Program-made: the position numbers and the translations under genes | The notes under the pieces: model-generated | Databases searched by the model: none | The model's input: the letters and a program-made list of their open reading frames with translations, nothing else | What the model was told of the DNA's origin: nothing | Part shown: positions 15,986 to 24,560 of the stretch, in pieces | Layout of the letters: each line of letters opens with the position of its first letter | How positions within the stretch are numbered: the first letter of the stretch is position 1 | Origin: Gemmatimonas sp. UBA7669 | GTDB taxonomy: Bacteria; Gemmatimonadota; Gemmatimonadetes; Gemmatimonadales; Gemmatimonadaceae | NCBI RefSeq assembly: GCF_002483225.1 | Contig: NZ_DLHL01000011.1 | Location: forward strand, 372,001-436,000 | Direction of reading: 5' to 3' | DNA: 64,000 bases

Positions 15986-17647
15986 TTAGTGGCCGATGGC
16001 CAGTCCATCCTTGCGCGGGTCGCTGCCTGCCGAGTAGCCACGTGGCAGCCGGAGAATGGCCTGCGCTCCGCCAAACGCAATGGGCGGCTGCTCGATCAGC
16101 ACATGCCCCTTCGCCTCCAGCGCGGCACGCACGTCGTCGGTGAATGGCGCCTCAAGTGCGACACGATAGCCGTTGTAGTGCCGGAACCGCGGCGCATCGA
16201 TCGCCGCCTGGATGTCCATCCCGAACACGAAGTGATTCAGCAGCATTTGCACGTGTCCCTGCGCCTGCACGCCACCACCCATGAGCCCGAAGCTCATATA
16301 GGCCTGCTCGCGGCCGTTCACGGTCTGGGTGACAAAGCCGGGAATCAGCGTGTGAAAGGGCCGTTTGCCCGGCGCGACCGTATTGGGCAGCCCTTCCGTG
16401 AGCGAGAAGCCTGCCCCACGGTTGTGCAGCGCAAACCCGGTACCCGGCACCACCACGCCCGAGCCGAAGTAGTCGTAGATGGAGTTGATGAACGACACCA
16501 TGTTGCCTTCGGCGTCGGCCGTGGCGAGATACACCGTCTCGCTGCGCGTCCGGCTCGGGCCGGGATCCACACGTTCCTGCGCGCGCGTCGGGTTGAGCAG
16601 CTGCCGGCGCGCTGAGATGAACGTGTCGTTCAGCATCTGTTCAGCCGTGAGCTCCAGGTGGTCGGCGTCGCCGACGAAGCGATCGAGATCCGCGTAGGCG
16701 AGCTTCTTGGCCTCGATCAGATGGTGCAGGTAGGCCGGCGAGTTGTGACCCATCGCCTTCAAGTCGTAGGGCTCGAGGATGCGCAGCATCTCGAGTGCGG
16801 CCACTCCCTGATTGTTGGGCGGCAGCTCCCACACGCGATACCCGCGGAAGGGTACAGAGATGGGCGTGATCCAGGTCGGCGCGTTGGTGCGCATATCCTC
16901 GGCGGTGATGAAGCCGCCGAGTCGCTGTACGTGGTCCACGATGCGGCGACCCAGCGTACCCGTGTAGAAGTGCGCGACGCCGCTGTCGGCGATGGCCTGC
17001 ATGGTGCGCGCCAGGTCGGGGTTGCGAAACCATTCGCCAGCCCGCGGTGCGCGGCCACCCGGCAGGTAAGTCGCCGTCGCCGCCGCATCGCGTTCCAGGA
17101 GCTCGGTCTGCTCGCCCCACTGCGCGGCAATGATTGGCGTGACGGGGAAGCCATCGCGGGCGTAGCCGATGGCGGGCTGTAGCATCTGGGCCAGCGTCCT
17201 CGTGCCGTGGCGGCGCAGCAGGGTGTCCCAGCCGGCCAGTGCGCCCGGCACGGTTACCGACATCGCGCCCTGCTGTGAGCCGGCGCGAAAGCCGCGGGCA
17301 ATCAAGGTGTCGCGCAACATGCGTGAGCCCGCACGTCCGCTCGCGTTGATGGCGACCAGCCGTTGTTCCTTGGCGAGCCACACGATCGCGAACATGTCGC
17401 CGCCGAGGCCCGTCATGTGCGGTTCCGTCACACCGAGCACCGCAGAAGCGGCAACGGCCGCATCGACAGCGTTGCCACCGGTGCGCAGCACTTCGAGCGC
17501 CGCAGCCGACGCCAGCGGTTGGCTGGTCGCGACCATGGCGTGAGGGGCGTAGACGGTCGAGCGGCCGGCGAGGGTGGTGGGGCGCTGAGCGGTGAGCGTT
17601 GCCACGGGCAGCAGCAGTGGCAGGACGAGCCGGGCGGAGCGGCGCAT
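15986..17647 (-). CDS. ggt: Gamma-glutamyltransferase (proenzyme)
   Basis: The protein is 553 aa with signal peptide MRRSARLVLPLLLPVATLTA. The N-terminal half has the family stretch GGNAVDAAVAASAVLGVTEP, then TGLGGDMFAIVW. The autocatalytic site is SRTRSETVYLATADAEGNMV, where the Thr of ETVY becomes the N-terminal nucleophile of the small subunit; FGLMGGGVQAQGH follows. It hydrolyses or transfers the gamma-glutamyl group of glutathione and related peptides in the periplasm. The upstream membrane-protein gene ends 126 bp before it on the same strand. Confidence 0.92.
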   Translation of the reverse strand: MRRSARLVLPLLLPVATLTAQRPTTLAGRSTVYAPHAMVATSQPLASAAALEVLRTGGNAVDAAVAASAVLGVTEPHMTGLGGDMFAIVWLAKEQRLVAINASGRAGSRMLRDTLIARGFRAGSQQGAMSVTVPGALAGWDTLLRRHGTRTLAQMLQPAIGYARDGFPVTPIIAAQWGEQTELLERDAAATATYLPGGRAPRAGEWFRNPDLARTMQAIADSGVAHFYTGTLGRRIVDHVQRLGGFITAEDMRTNAPTWITPISVPFRGYRVWELPPNNQGVAALEMLRILEPYDLKAMGHNSPAYLHHLIEAKKLAYADLDRFVGDADHLELTAEQMLNDTFISARRQLLNPTRAQERVDPGPSRTRSETVYLATADAEGNMVSFINSIYDYFGSGVVVPGTGFALHNRGAGFSLTEGLPNTVAPGKRPFHTLIPGFVTQTVNGREQAYMSFGLMGGGVQAQGHVQMLLNHFVFGMDIQAAIDAPRFRHYNGYRVALEAPFTDDVRAALEAKGHVLIEQPPIAFGGAQAILRLPRGYSAGSDPRKDGLAIGH

Positions 17648-17772
17648 GGATTCGGCCGAAGGGAGAGTGGAGCGATCGATGCCGCACGAAGCGTGAAGGG
17701 CCGGCACCGGAAGATGGCTACAGCGGCGCGGGTGGCGGAAGATCATCGCGATGATCGGCCGCCGATTCGTGC

Positions 17773-18204
17773 TCATGCTTTGGGTCGATCAAGTGGACCG
17801 CGCAGCAGCAGCAGGGCGTACACCGCTGCGAGCAGAGCACACGGGATAGCCCCCAGTCGAACGAGCGGAGATCCGACGTCACCCTTGATGAGTGAGAGCG
17901 CACTGATGAAGTAGACGCCAAGGTTGAGCAGTACAGCGGGGCGTCCATAGATGCCGCCGAGTATCGTGTCGCGCGTGTTCCAGTTGTAGAAGGCAACACT
18001 GAGCCATGCGGCCGCGAGAAGCTGACCGAGCCAGCTCGCGTGGACCGGCAGGCCCGGCACGAGATGCGGGAGCACCACGTCGGAGGCAAAGAGAAGCGGG
18101 AAGCCCGCGACGGCGAGCACCGCAGCGCTCGTTCGATTCACAAGTGAAGAAATCATCTGCGCTGAAAGTAGAGCCTCGAGTCGCTGGTCAACTGGCAAAC
18201 CCAT
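17773..18204 (-). CDS. Small four-helix membrane protein
   Basis: The protein is about 143 aa (ATG at 18204; a start at 18156, MISSLVNR, is also possible). Four hydrophobic helices: AAVLAVAGFPLLFASDVVL, WLGQLLAAAWLSVAFYNW, PAVLLNLGVYFISAL and CALLAAVYALLLLRG. No known domain recognised; W-N-x-R-D-T-I-L-G-G-I-Y-G-R-P recalls uncharacterised inner-membrane families. Function unknown. Confidence 0.55.
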   Translation of the reverse strand: MGLPVDQRLEALLSAQMISSLVNRTSAAVLAVAGFPLLFASDVVLPHLVPGLPVHASWLGQLLAAAWLSVAFYNWNTRDTILGGIYGRPAVLLNLGVYFISALSLIKGDVGSPLVRLGAIPCALLAAVYALLLLRGPLDRPKA

Positions 18205-18277
18205 GTTACGGCCAATATATCGCCGCACAGAACTCCGCGTCCCGCTGGGCTTCTGTGGCGGTTGGCGTGCTTATGGC

Positions 18278-18703
18278 TCATTGCACAAGTCGAACACGAA
18301 GTCCACCGGCGTTCGGCACGGCGATCATCACATGTCCACCATCCTTCCGGAGCATGCCCTTGTCCACCAGCACTCGTTCCGCGTGTTCGAGCGACCTCAC
18401 GCGTACTGCCATCTCGAGGATGCCCCCGGTGGGCGCCTCGACGAATCGCAGCGCCGGCCCGCGAGGGAACGTCAATACACCGTGTTTCTCCTGCGCCGGT
18501 GTTTCGAGGAACTGCCGCCATTGCACGAGTGCAGTCGCCGTGTCTTCAACGCCGATGACCAACTCCCGTACGCCGAGCACACCGAGTGCACGCGTGCCAT
18601 CTGGCGTGGTGTACATCACGGAGTCAGGCTTCTGGTAGGCAAACCCGTGATCGCGTAGCCGTGTCAAGGTGATTGGCAACCGCTCGGTCGGCTCGAAGGC
18701 CAT
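18278..18703 (-). CDS. VOC/glyoxalase-like domain protein, probably 5'-truncated
   Basis: The 141-aa reading frame has a beta-alpha-beta-beta-beta module: LGVRELVIGVEDTATALVQW, then LRFVEAPTGGILEMAVRVRS, DKGMLRKDGGHVMIAVPNAG and a terminal LRVRLVQ strand, as in vicinal-oxygen-chelate proteins. The frame stays open upstream (EVPAGDTLRTELKG) until a TGA, with LFEVVV just beyond it, so the original protein was probably longer and its N-terminal part is broken. Enzymatic activity is doubtful. Confidence 0.55.
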   Translation of the reverse strand: MAFEPTERLPITLTRLRDHGFAYQKPDSVMYTTPDGTRALGVLGVRELVIGVEDTATALVQWRQFLETPAQEKHGVLTFPRGPALRFVEAPTGGILEMAVRVRSLEHAERVLVDKGMLRKDGGHVMIAVPNAGGLRVRLVQ

Positions 18704-19052
18704 GCCCTTGAGCTCGGTGCGCAGGGTGTCGCCCGCAGGAACCTCTCAGACTACAACCTCGAAGAGTCGGAGCCTCGAGGTCAAGGGAGCTGTCTGGAAC
18801 CGCCTCTGGGAGGAACCCTTGGTCGTTCTACGAGACCTTGGATGCCCCCTCGCTTGGGGTCACCCAACACCGTCTCGCCAGACCCGCGCGACGACTGCCA
18901 GGTGCACAAGTGCATGTCGCCGATGCGGATACGCTCGAAGATATCGGCCGCCACCCGACAGGATTCGTTCATCCTTCGCGCTGCGCATCATGGTTAACGT
19001 GCAGTAGGCAGTCAACGCAAAGTCCAGCGACCCATCGGGTGATCAACCAGGC
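18704..19052. other. Gene-poor interval with possible VOC gene remnant
   Basis: No convincing ORF, RNA or repeat is seen in these 349 bases. The part next to 18704 reads, on the minus strand, like the decayed 5' region of the VOC gene (in-frame LFEVVV and VPAGDTLR separated by a TGA). A 63-codon minus-strand frame (18781-18972) has no family resemblance and is probably spurious. Confidence 0.45.
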
Positions 19053-19466
19053 TCACCTCCCATTGACCACGGACCCGTTGCGCACATCGATGGTTGCGGT
19101 TGCGCTGACCACGCGTGGCGCGCAGTTGGGGCCGTTCGGGTACGAGACCTTATACTCCAGCCTCGTGGTTCCGGATACCGTGCCCGCTGCGGATGCGACC
19201 GTGATGCCGGCACTCGGTGCGCTGTACTCCGGAAAGAATACTCCGTGGTCGCATCCGCTCACTAGTCTGGCGCAGTCGGCCACGTAGGCTGGCTGTCCCC
19301 CGGGGGCGACTGGACTGACGTCGATGCGAGTGATCGGCGATGTGACGTTGCTCACACGTACTGTGAGTCCGCTTTCGCCGCCAATGAGGGTGCAGTCTCC
19401 CCCCGGATCGAGAATGGCGCACGCCCCGAAGGCGGGAATGCAAGCGAGTGCAAGTCGAAAGGTCAT
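19053..19466 (-). CDS. Hypothetical exported protein, possible lipoprotein
   Basis: The 137-aa protein begins MTFRLALACIPAFGACAILD, a short signal segment whose FGAC could be a lipobox. The remainder is rich in Thr/Ser/Val with short beta strands (GLTVRVSNVTSPITRIDVSP, LEYKVSYPNG), resembling an Ig-like beta sandwich, with four cysteines that could pair. No family recognised. Confidence 0.5.
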   Translation of the reverse strand: MTFRLALACIPAFGACAILDPGGDCTLIGGESGLTVRVSNVTSPITRIDVSPVAPGGQPAYVADCARLVSGCDHGVFFPEYSAPSAGITVASAAGTVSGTTRLEYKVSYPNGPNCAPRVVSATATIDVRNGSVVNGR

Positions 19467-19534
19467 CTGCTTTGAATTGGAGTATCGCCAGAACCGAACG
19501 CCCCTCGACCTTCAAGATGGCGAGGGCGATATGC

Positions 19535-20482
19535 TTACGGCCAGCCCGTTCGAACCTGCGCCCGTACGGCCTCGCCCACTGCCTGCTGCTGCACCACCAC
19601 CAGCACATGCCCACCGGCCTCAAAGCTCATCAACCTGGCCCCCGGGATGGTCTGCGCTGCGAACTCTGCATTGTGGTACAGCTGCAGCAGGTCGTCCCTC
19701 GCGTGCACGATGAGCGTCGGCGCCACAATCGACGCAATCCGCTTGCCGGGTAGGGTTGCCGTGTTGTCGAACACCACACCCGCGGACCGCGGCGCGGCCG
19801 GGTTCATTTCATCAATCAGCCGATACACCAACCCGCGCGCCTCAGGTGTGAGTCCGGCCACCACGGCATCGCTGGCACCCAGCACACGCATGAGCTGTGG
19901 CTTGAAGAATTTCGCAATGCCCCAGTACGTGTAGTCGTGGGAAAAGACCCGTCGCAGCGTGTTGCCATTCTTGTTCGCCTCGGCGTGGTCGGCAGACGCC
20001 GACGCCACCGCGCCGCACGACAGGCAGGTCAGCGACGATACCCGCTCGGGATATTGCGCGGCGAGCAAGAGCGTCGATGGGCCGCCCTCGGACAGCGCGA
20101 CCACGGCCACACGCTCAATCTGGAGATGGTCGAGCAAGGCCACGAAGGCCGCAGCCTGGTCGTCCCAGGTGGCACCGTCGGGCATCGAGGAGCCCAGATA
20201 GCCGAAGCGCGACGGCGCAATCCAGCGGACATCATTGCCAAGCAGCGCGTCGACGAGCAGCCGCCCCTGGTCGAAGCCGCCGCCGCCCCCATGCACGACC
20301 AGCACGGGAACTCCCGCACCACCGGTCGCGTACTCGATGTCGCCGTACGCCGTCGAGATCACCCGGCTCTTGCCGCGGATTCGCGCATATGACTGGCGCA
20401 TATCCCACGCGTAGCTGCCGCCGATGGCGACCGCCACGAGTCCCAGCAGTGCTCCGGCTAGTCGCAGCAGCGTTCTGCGCAT
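19535..20482 (-). CDS. Alpha/beta hydrolase with N-terminal membrane anchor
   Basis: The protein is 315 aa; the ATG at 20482 has a perfect GGGAGG 6 nt upstream. A membrane anchor (LRLAGALLGLVAVAIGGSYA) precedes the hydrolase fold: oxyanion-hole HGGGGG, nucleophile elbow VVALSEGGPS (S-x-E-x-G-G version), acidic residue in LIVHARDDLLQLY, and histidine in FEAGGHVLVV. It is a periplasm-facing esterase, lipase or haloperoxidase-like enzyme; substrate unknown. Confidence 0.83.
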   Translation of the reverse strand: MRRTLLRLAGALLGLVAVAIGGSYAWDMRQSYARIRGKSRVISTAYGDIEYATGGAGVPVLVVHGGGGGFDQGRLLVDALLGNDVRWIAPSRFGYLGSSMPDGATWDDQAAAFVALLDHLQIERVAVVALSEGGPSTLLLAAQYPERVSSLTCLSCGAVASASADHAEANKNGNTLRRVFSHDYTYWGIAKFFKPQLMRVLGASDAVVAGLTPEARGLVYRLIDEMNPAAPRSAGVVFDNTATLPGKRIASIVAPTLIVHARDDLLQLYHNAEFAAQTIPGARLMSFEAGGHVLVVVQQQAVGEAVRAQVRTGWP

Positions 20483-20652
20483 GAAACCCTCCCGATTGTT
20501 GCCTGCCTCCACGATATCGGCCAGATCCGAACCGCGCTGTCAGCAGATTGCTGATGCAGCCTGACGCTCAGGAGTGCAGTTGGATGGGAGCTCGCCCCTT
20601 GAGGGTGCGGCACGAGCACACGATGTTTCGCCACCACTTCAAGCCTCTCCAC

Positions 20653-21789
20653 ATGCCGTCGATTCCAGGCATTTATTGCCGTCGCCTTTGTTCTGTCGTG
20701 GCGACTGCATTGCTTCTGACAAGTCCGAACGCAGGACTCACCGCGCAAGGTTCGCAGGATGCCATCGCGATAGACAGCAGTGCGCTGCAGCGATTAGGCG
20801 AACAGTTCGTTGCCAACAACAGGGCCGGCGGTTTGTCCGTGGCCATCGTGCGAGATGACACCGTTCGCTACTTCAACTTCGCAGGTGGACCGTCAGCCTG
20901 TGCTCAATCCCCAAACCAGAACACGGTTTACGAGATTGGCTCGATCACGAAGGTGTTCTCGTCATTGCTGCTGGCCAACGCGGTAGCAGAGGGGCGCGTC
21001 GAACTTCAGGATGACATCCGAAAGTATCTGACCGAGGAGTATCCGAATCTGCAGCGCGATGGGACGCCCGTTCGCCTGGTTCACCTGGTGGAAACAACCT
21101 CTGGTTTACCCGACAATATTCCTGACCTGACCTCCCTCGTACAGACGGAGGGTCCCAACCGTGCGCCACGTGCGATCGTAGAGCGTTGGCAGCGCTACGG
21201 CGCACGACAGTTGCTCACCGACCTGCATCACGTGACGCTCGATCACACGCCTGGCGTCACATCGCGGCATTCGAACGTCGCCGCAACCCTGGTCGGCTTC
21301 ATACTCGAGAAGGTCTTTGCACAACCCTACGAGAAGCTGATCCAGACGTACATCGAAGAGCCGTTCGGCATGAACAGTGGCACCGGTTCCGGGCGCGGCC
21401 GTGCCGCCGTTGCCGGATGCAATGCCGCTGGTGTGGTGATGCCGGCCATCGACAGTCGGTATATCCGGTCCGCCGGCGGGCTGCGGTACAGCAGTGCGGA
21501 TATGGCGCGATTCGCGCGTGCGCAGCTGGCCTCAACATCAGCGGCGCTGCGACTGAGCCAGCAGGCGACCGGAGAATCGGCAGGCACGGGCCTGGGCTTC
21601 AATTGGCGCATGTCGCCTGGCCGCGACGGTGCGCTGGTACTTCGCGCATCGGGCGGAACGTTCGGATCGAGCAGCTACATCGAAGTGCGGCCCGATGCGG
21701 GCTATGCACTCGTGCTCCTCACGAACCAGGCCGGCGTCGAAAGCATGCTGTATGATCTTGCCGTGCAGATACGGCGAGCTGTCCGATGA
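20653..21789 (+). CDS. Secreted serine hydrolase, beta-lactamase/class C-like
   Basis: The protein is 378 aa from the ATG at 20653 with a signal peptide ending GLTAQG. Motifs: YEIGSITKVFSSLLLANAV (S-x-x-K), a Y/H-S-N equivalent in TSRHSNVAATLVGFILE, EEPFGMNSG, and LRASGGTFGSSSYIEV in place of the K-T-G box. The family contains DD-carboxypeptidases, esterases and AmpC-like enzymes. Earlier in-frame ATGs (20548, 20623) would place polar sequence before the signal peptide. Confidence 0.83.
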   Translation: MPSIPGIYCRRLCSVVATALLLTSPNAGLTAQGSQDAIAIDSSALQRLGEQFVANNRAGGLSVAIVRDDTVRYFNFAGGPSACAQSPNQNTVYEIGSITKVFSSLLLANAVAEGRVELQDDIRKYLTEEYPNLQRDGTPVRLVHLVETTSGLPDNIPDLTSLVQTEGPNRAPRAIVERWQRYGARQLLTDLHHVTLDHTPGVTSRHSNVAATLVGFILEKVFAQPYEKLIQTYIEEPFGMNSGTGSGRGRAAVAGCNAAGVVMPAIDSRYIRSAGGLRYSSADMARFARAQLASTSAALRLSQQATGESAGTGLGFNWRMSPGRDGALVLRASGGTFGSSSYIEVRPDAGYALVLLTNQAGVESMLYDLAVQIRRAVR

Positions 21790-21828
21790 ACGAAAGTCCC
21801 ACGGCGGCGTAGCCGATATCCCTGGGTT

Positions 21829-22113
21829 CTACGGCTTTCGAACGCCGCCCGTGCGTTCGGGAGTGAAGTGCCACCAGTCGAGCGCTTCCCCGGTGCGTGC
21901 CTGGTGGATGGTCGCAGCGAACACGTCGCGCACGCACGGATCCTGACGCTTGCCCGTGGCGCGTTCGAGTGTCTGATGAAGCACGTCGGGATCACTCGCT
22001 GCGAGTTCCGCCAGCGTGGTGATACCCAGGACGGCGAAGTCACTGAGGGCCGCCTTGCCCACGTTGCGCAGGTCGGCGAGCGATTGGGCGGGGTTGCGTT
22101 TGACGTGGCTCAG
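21829..22113 (-). CDS. Helix-hairpin-helix protein of the Cdd1 / pathogenicity-locus family (PF11731)
   Basis: Reading from a CTG at 22113 gives LSHVKRNPAQSLADLRNVGK, then AALSDFAVLGITTLAELA, RATGKRQDPCVRDVF and ARTGEALDWWHFTPER. This is the whole Cdd1-like fold, a helix-hairpin-helix domain found in small mitomycin-resistance-type proteins. There is no ATG in frame at the expected start: a TAA lies upstream and the CTG stands where relatives have ATG, so either CTG is used, or the gene starts at the GTG of NVGK, or it is a recent pseudogene. Confidence 0.6.
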   Translation of the reverse strand: MSHVKRNPAQSLADLRNVGKAALSDFAVLGITTLAELAASDPDVLHQTLERATGKRQDPCVRDVFAATIHQARTGEALDWWHFTPERTGGVRKP

Positions 22114-22306
22114 GGGGTGACTGTCGAGTTACGCATGGGCGAGCATGAACTCTGCGAGGGTACGTGCGCTCATCGTCATTCGGGAGCAGCTGGCAGACTG
22201 CAAGGCGATCGGGCTTCGCAGTACAGATCCAGGACAGCGCGAGCGCGTCGAACGTCCGCTGCGCCGGCCGAGGCATTCGTCAGGCCGATCTACCGCAGAT
22301 AATTGC

Positions 22307-22786
22307 CTAACGCACGACAATCGATCGCTCGAGAACTGCGGGCCAGTTGGCTCCACCGGTGGATGGGCCACTCTGCTCCCCGATCACGCGAAGCACGACC
22401 CGCCCAGCGACATTGAAGCGCACGCGTACGTTATGCTCAAGATACAGGAGATCTGAAGTACAAACGCTGGCGTTACGCGTACGGTTGAGCGGTTTGATCT
22501 CAGCCAGTGATCCCGTGACCGACACGTCAGCCCGCACCGTCTCGCGTGTACAGCCGCCGCCAAAGGTCCTGATGCTGACGGCAAAGTCCTCACCGCGAAC
22601 GACGGTATCAGGCGCTGCGATCGTGGCGGTATCCCGGTAGAAGACGATGAGCGCTGGTCCTGTGCGGTACGCGTCACCGGTGAAGGCATTGCACGCCGCC
22701 ATTGCCGAGAGTGCAATGCCGACCAGCATGGCTCTGATCGGAGCCGCAAGGCTCTCCTTCGAAGTGGTCCACCGGTCAGATGCCAT
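22307..22786 (-). CDS. Putative lipoprotein of unknown function
   Basis: The 159-aa protein has a signal segment and lipobox (LVGIALSAMAACN). The mature part is a beta-rich domain (LIVFYRDTATIAAPDTVV, DFAVSIRTFGGGCTRETV, VRVRFNVAGRVVLRVIGE) with three cysteines, reminiscent of Ig-like or calcium-dependent repeats. The 193 bp between its stop and the Cdd1-like gene hold only short non-conserved frames. Confidence 0.55.
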   Translation of the reverse strand: MASDRWTTSKESLAAPIRAMLVGIALSAMAACNAFTGDAYRTGPALIVFYRDTATIAAPDTVVRGEDFAVSIRTFGGGCTRETVRADVSVTGSLAEIKPLNRTRNASVCTSDLLYLEHNVRVRFNVAGRVVLRVIGEQSGPSTGGANWPAVLERSIVVR

Positions 22787-22974
22787 ATGCCGAATCCTGA
22801 AGGCGCAGCTGGTGATGTGCTCGCCAGCCTTTTCAGCGCGGAGACAATACCGCTCTGCGCTCCGAGTTGGCGGTCGAGAGCAGCAAGCAGCGCGAGTGCG
22901 GCTCTGCGAAGACCGGAGAGCCCTATCCGTCCAAATGACGGATCAGAGAACAGACATACAACTTGCGCGTTGGT

Positions 22975-23664
22975 TCAACTCCGCGCGACGTACGCCGACA
23001 GCGCGAGCCACGCGGTGAACATGAGCGCATACGGCCATTTGCGTGGCAAGAGACGCGCCACCAGCAGTGTGGTAGCGGCCGTGCCCGCCAGCGCCATCAG
23101 CACCGCCAACGCAGCCCGCGTCCCGCTCCCGACAATGGCCGTCGCAATGGCCGCGCTGGCCCACTGCGCCGGTAGCAGCACCAGCAACCAGTCCGGCAGC
23201 CACGCCGCAGTAAGCAGCGTCGCCGCCTCTCCACACACCACCAGCACCGCGATGATCCAGCCGTGACGGGGATGCGCGCGCGTGAACAGGGTGCCGCGCG
23301 CGGCGAAGCTGATGCTGGCCACCAGCAGCGCCAGCGTGGTGGACAGCGGATGCACCAGCGGCGCCATGCCCAGGCGCTGCGCCAGGGCAATGAAGCCCAC
23401 GCCTGTTGTCAGCGCGAGCGCCACGCCCATCCAGAAACGCGCCGCGACCGCCGCAGCGATCATGCCCGTGCCCATCAGACCGGCAGCGAGAATCGGGCCA
23501 CTTTGCGCTGCCAGCGTCATCGTATCAACGCGCAGCATAGCCAGCGCCGGGAGAAGCACGCCGGCCAGCGCGACCGCCAGCCAGCCCCAATGGAATGTTC
23601 GCGAAGTCTCGGTCAACGCCACCTCATGTCCCGGGAGTGTGGCCCGCGCAAGCTCAGGGCGCAA
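22975..23664 (-). CDS. Polytopic membrane protein
   Basis: About 229 aa with six to seven hydrophobic helices (WGWLAVALAGVLLPALAML, FWMGVALALTTGVGFIAL, TTLALLVASISFAARGTLF, WIIAVLVVCGEAATLLTA, WPYALMFTAWLALSAYV). No family recognised. No ATG exists at the 5' end: TTG at 23664 or GTG at 23622 must be used. It ends 188 bp from the lipoprotein gene on the same strand. Confidence 0.55.
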   Translation of the reverse strand: MRPELARATLPGHEVALTETSRTFHWGWLAVALAGVLLPALAMLRVDTMTLAAQSGPILAAGLMGTGMIAAAVAARFWMGVALALTTGVGFIALAQRLGMAPLVHPLSTTLALLVASISFAARGTLFTRAHPRHGWIIAVLVVCGEAATLLTAAWLPDWLLVLLPAQWASAAIATAIVGSGTRAALAVLMALAGTAATTLLVARLLPRKWPYALMFTAWLALSAYVARS

Positions 23665-23695
23665 GGCGGACAGTCTTGTCGCCTCAGTGCATAGT

Positions 23696-23713
23696 GGTCA
23701 TATTAATATGACC
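23696..23713. promoter_or_regulatory. 18-bp perfect palindrome overlapping the start of the antitoxin gene
   Basis: GGTCATATTAATATGACC is a perfect 18-bp palindrome, and its right half contains the ATG (23708-23710) of the Phd-like antitoxin. Toxin-antitoxin operons of the Phd/YefM type are autoregulated by the antitoxin binding such palindromes at the promoter. An AT-rich island in GC-rich DNA at this point strongly suggests the operator and -10 region. Confidence 0.75.
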
Positions 23714-24025
23714 ATTTTGCCCGAACTCACCATGCGTCGAAAGCCGACTCGCCCCTCGCGGCGCCCCCCCGCACTTGAGGTTTCCGCCACCACGTTCAAG
23801 GCCACCTGCCTCGAACTGATGGACGAGATCGCGCGCACGCGGTCTGAACTGATCGTGACCAAGCACGGGCGGCCGGTGGTGCGGGTATCCGCCGTCGAGC
23901 CGCCGGCAATTTCACCAGTAGGCTTTCTCGCGGCGAGTGTGGCGAGCCACGGCGATATCGTATCGGCTGACGAGTCACTCTGGGGGGAATCGTTCACGGA
24001 TCCCCTGGCCGCGCGGCGTCGCTGA
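23708..24025 (+). CDS. Type II antitoxin, Phd/YefM family
   Basis: The 105-aa protein carries the Phd/YefM DNA-binding fold: LEVSATTFKATCLELMDEIA, then RTRSELIVTKHGRPVVRVSA (the I-V-T-K-x-G-R/K-P-V-V-x-V signature). The C-terminal tail (SHGDIVSADESLWGESF) would wrap the toxin. An alternative start is the ATG at 23732. It directly precedes the VapC toxin (1 bp between stop and the next ATG) and has a palindromic operator at its start. Confidence 0.87.
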   Translation: MTILPELTMRRKPTRPSRRPPALEVSATTFKATCLELMDEIARTRSELIVTKHGRPVVRVSAVEPPAISPVGFLAASVASHGDIVSADESLWGESFTDPLAARRR

Positions 24026-24026
24026 C

Positions 24027-24560
24027 ATGCCGGCCAGGAAGTCACCGGTCGCAAAGAGACGGCGCACAGTAGGCGAGCCGGAACCGACCTACGTCGGGCT
24101 TCCCGCCGCGTGGCGCGCCAGTGATGCCCCCGCACGCGAGACCCCACTCCTCCTCGATACCCACGTCTGGATCTGGACGCTCGACCCATCGTCGGGTGCA
24201 CTCCCGAACCACACGATCCGACTCATCGAACGTGCCGCCGCCGCACAGCGACTTCTCGTGAGCGACTTTTCGTATTGGGAGGTCGCCATGTTGGTCAACA
24301 AGGGTCGGCTGCGACTCACCACGGATGTCGGCATCTGGCTCGACCGCGCCGCTACGGCGCCAGGGATCGTGTCGGTGCCTGTGACGCGCGACGTGCTGGT
24401 GCACAGCACCCGCCTCCCCGGAGAACCGCACGGCGATCCGGCCGACCGCATCCTCATCGCCCACGCCCAAACGCTCGGTGCGGCGCTGATGACCTGTGAT
24501 CGTGGGATCATCGACTACGCGCGTCGCACGCCGGGCATCCCGGTGTGCGACGCGCGTTAG
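24027..24560 (+). CDS. vapC: VapC-type PIN-domain toxin
   Basis: The 177-aa protein has about 40 extra N-terminal residues before the PIN domain. Acidic metal-binding residues appear in order: LLLDTHVWIW (D), SYWEVAML (E), GDPADRILIAHAQTL (D) and LMTCDRGIIDY (D), the four-acid signature of PIN ribonucleases. It is encoded immediately after the Phd-like antitoxin. VapC toxins cleave tRNA or rRNA; the target here is unknown. Confidence 0.9.
   Translation: MPARKSPVAKRRRTVGEPEPTYVGLPAAWRASDAPARETPLLLDTHVWIWTLDPSSGALPNHTIRLIERAAAAQRLLVSDFSYWEVAMLVNKGRLRLTTDVGIWLDRAATAPGIVSVPVTRDVLVHSTRLPGEPHGDPADRILIAHAQTLGAALMTCDRGIIDYARRTPGIPVCDAR

Noticed and set aside
22302..22308. GCCTAAC core-like sequence at the stop of a lipoprotein gene
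   Set aside because: No second arm or inverted structure nearby and the orientation does not fit; chance match.
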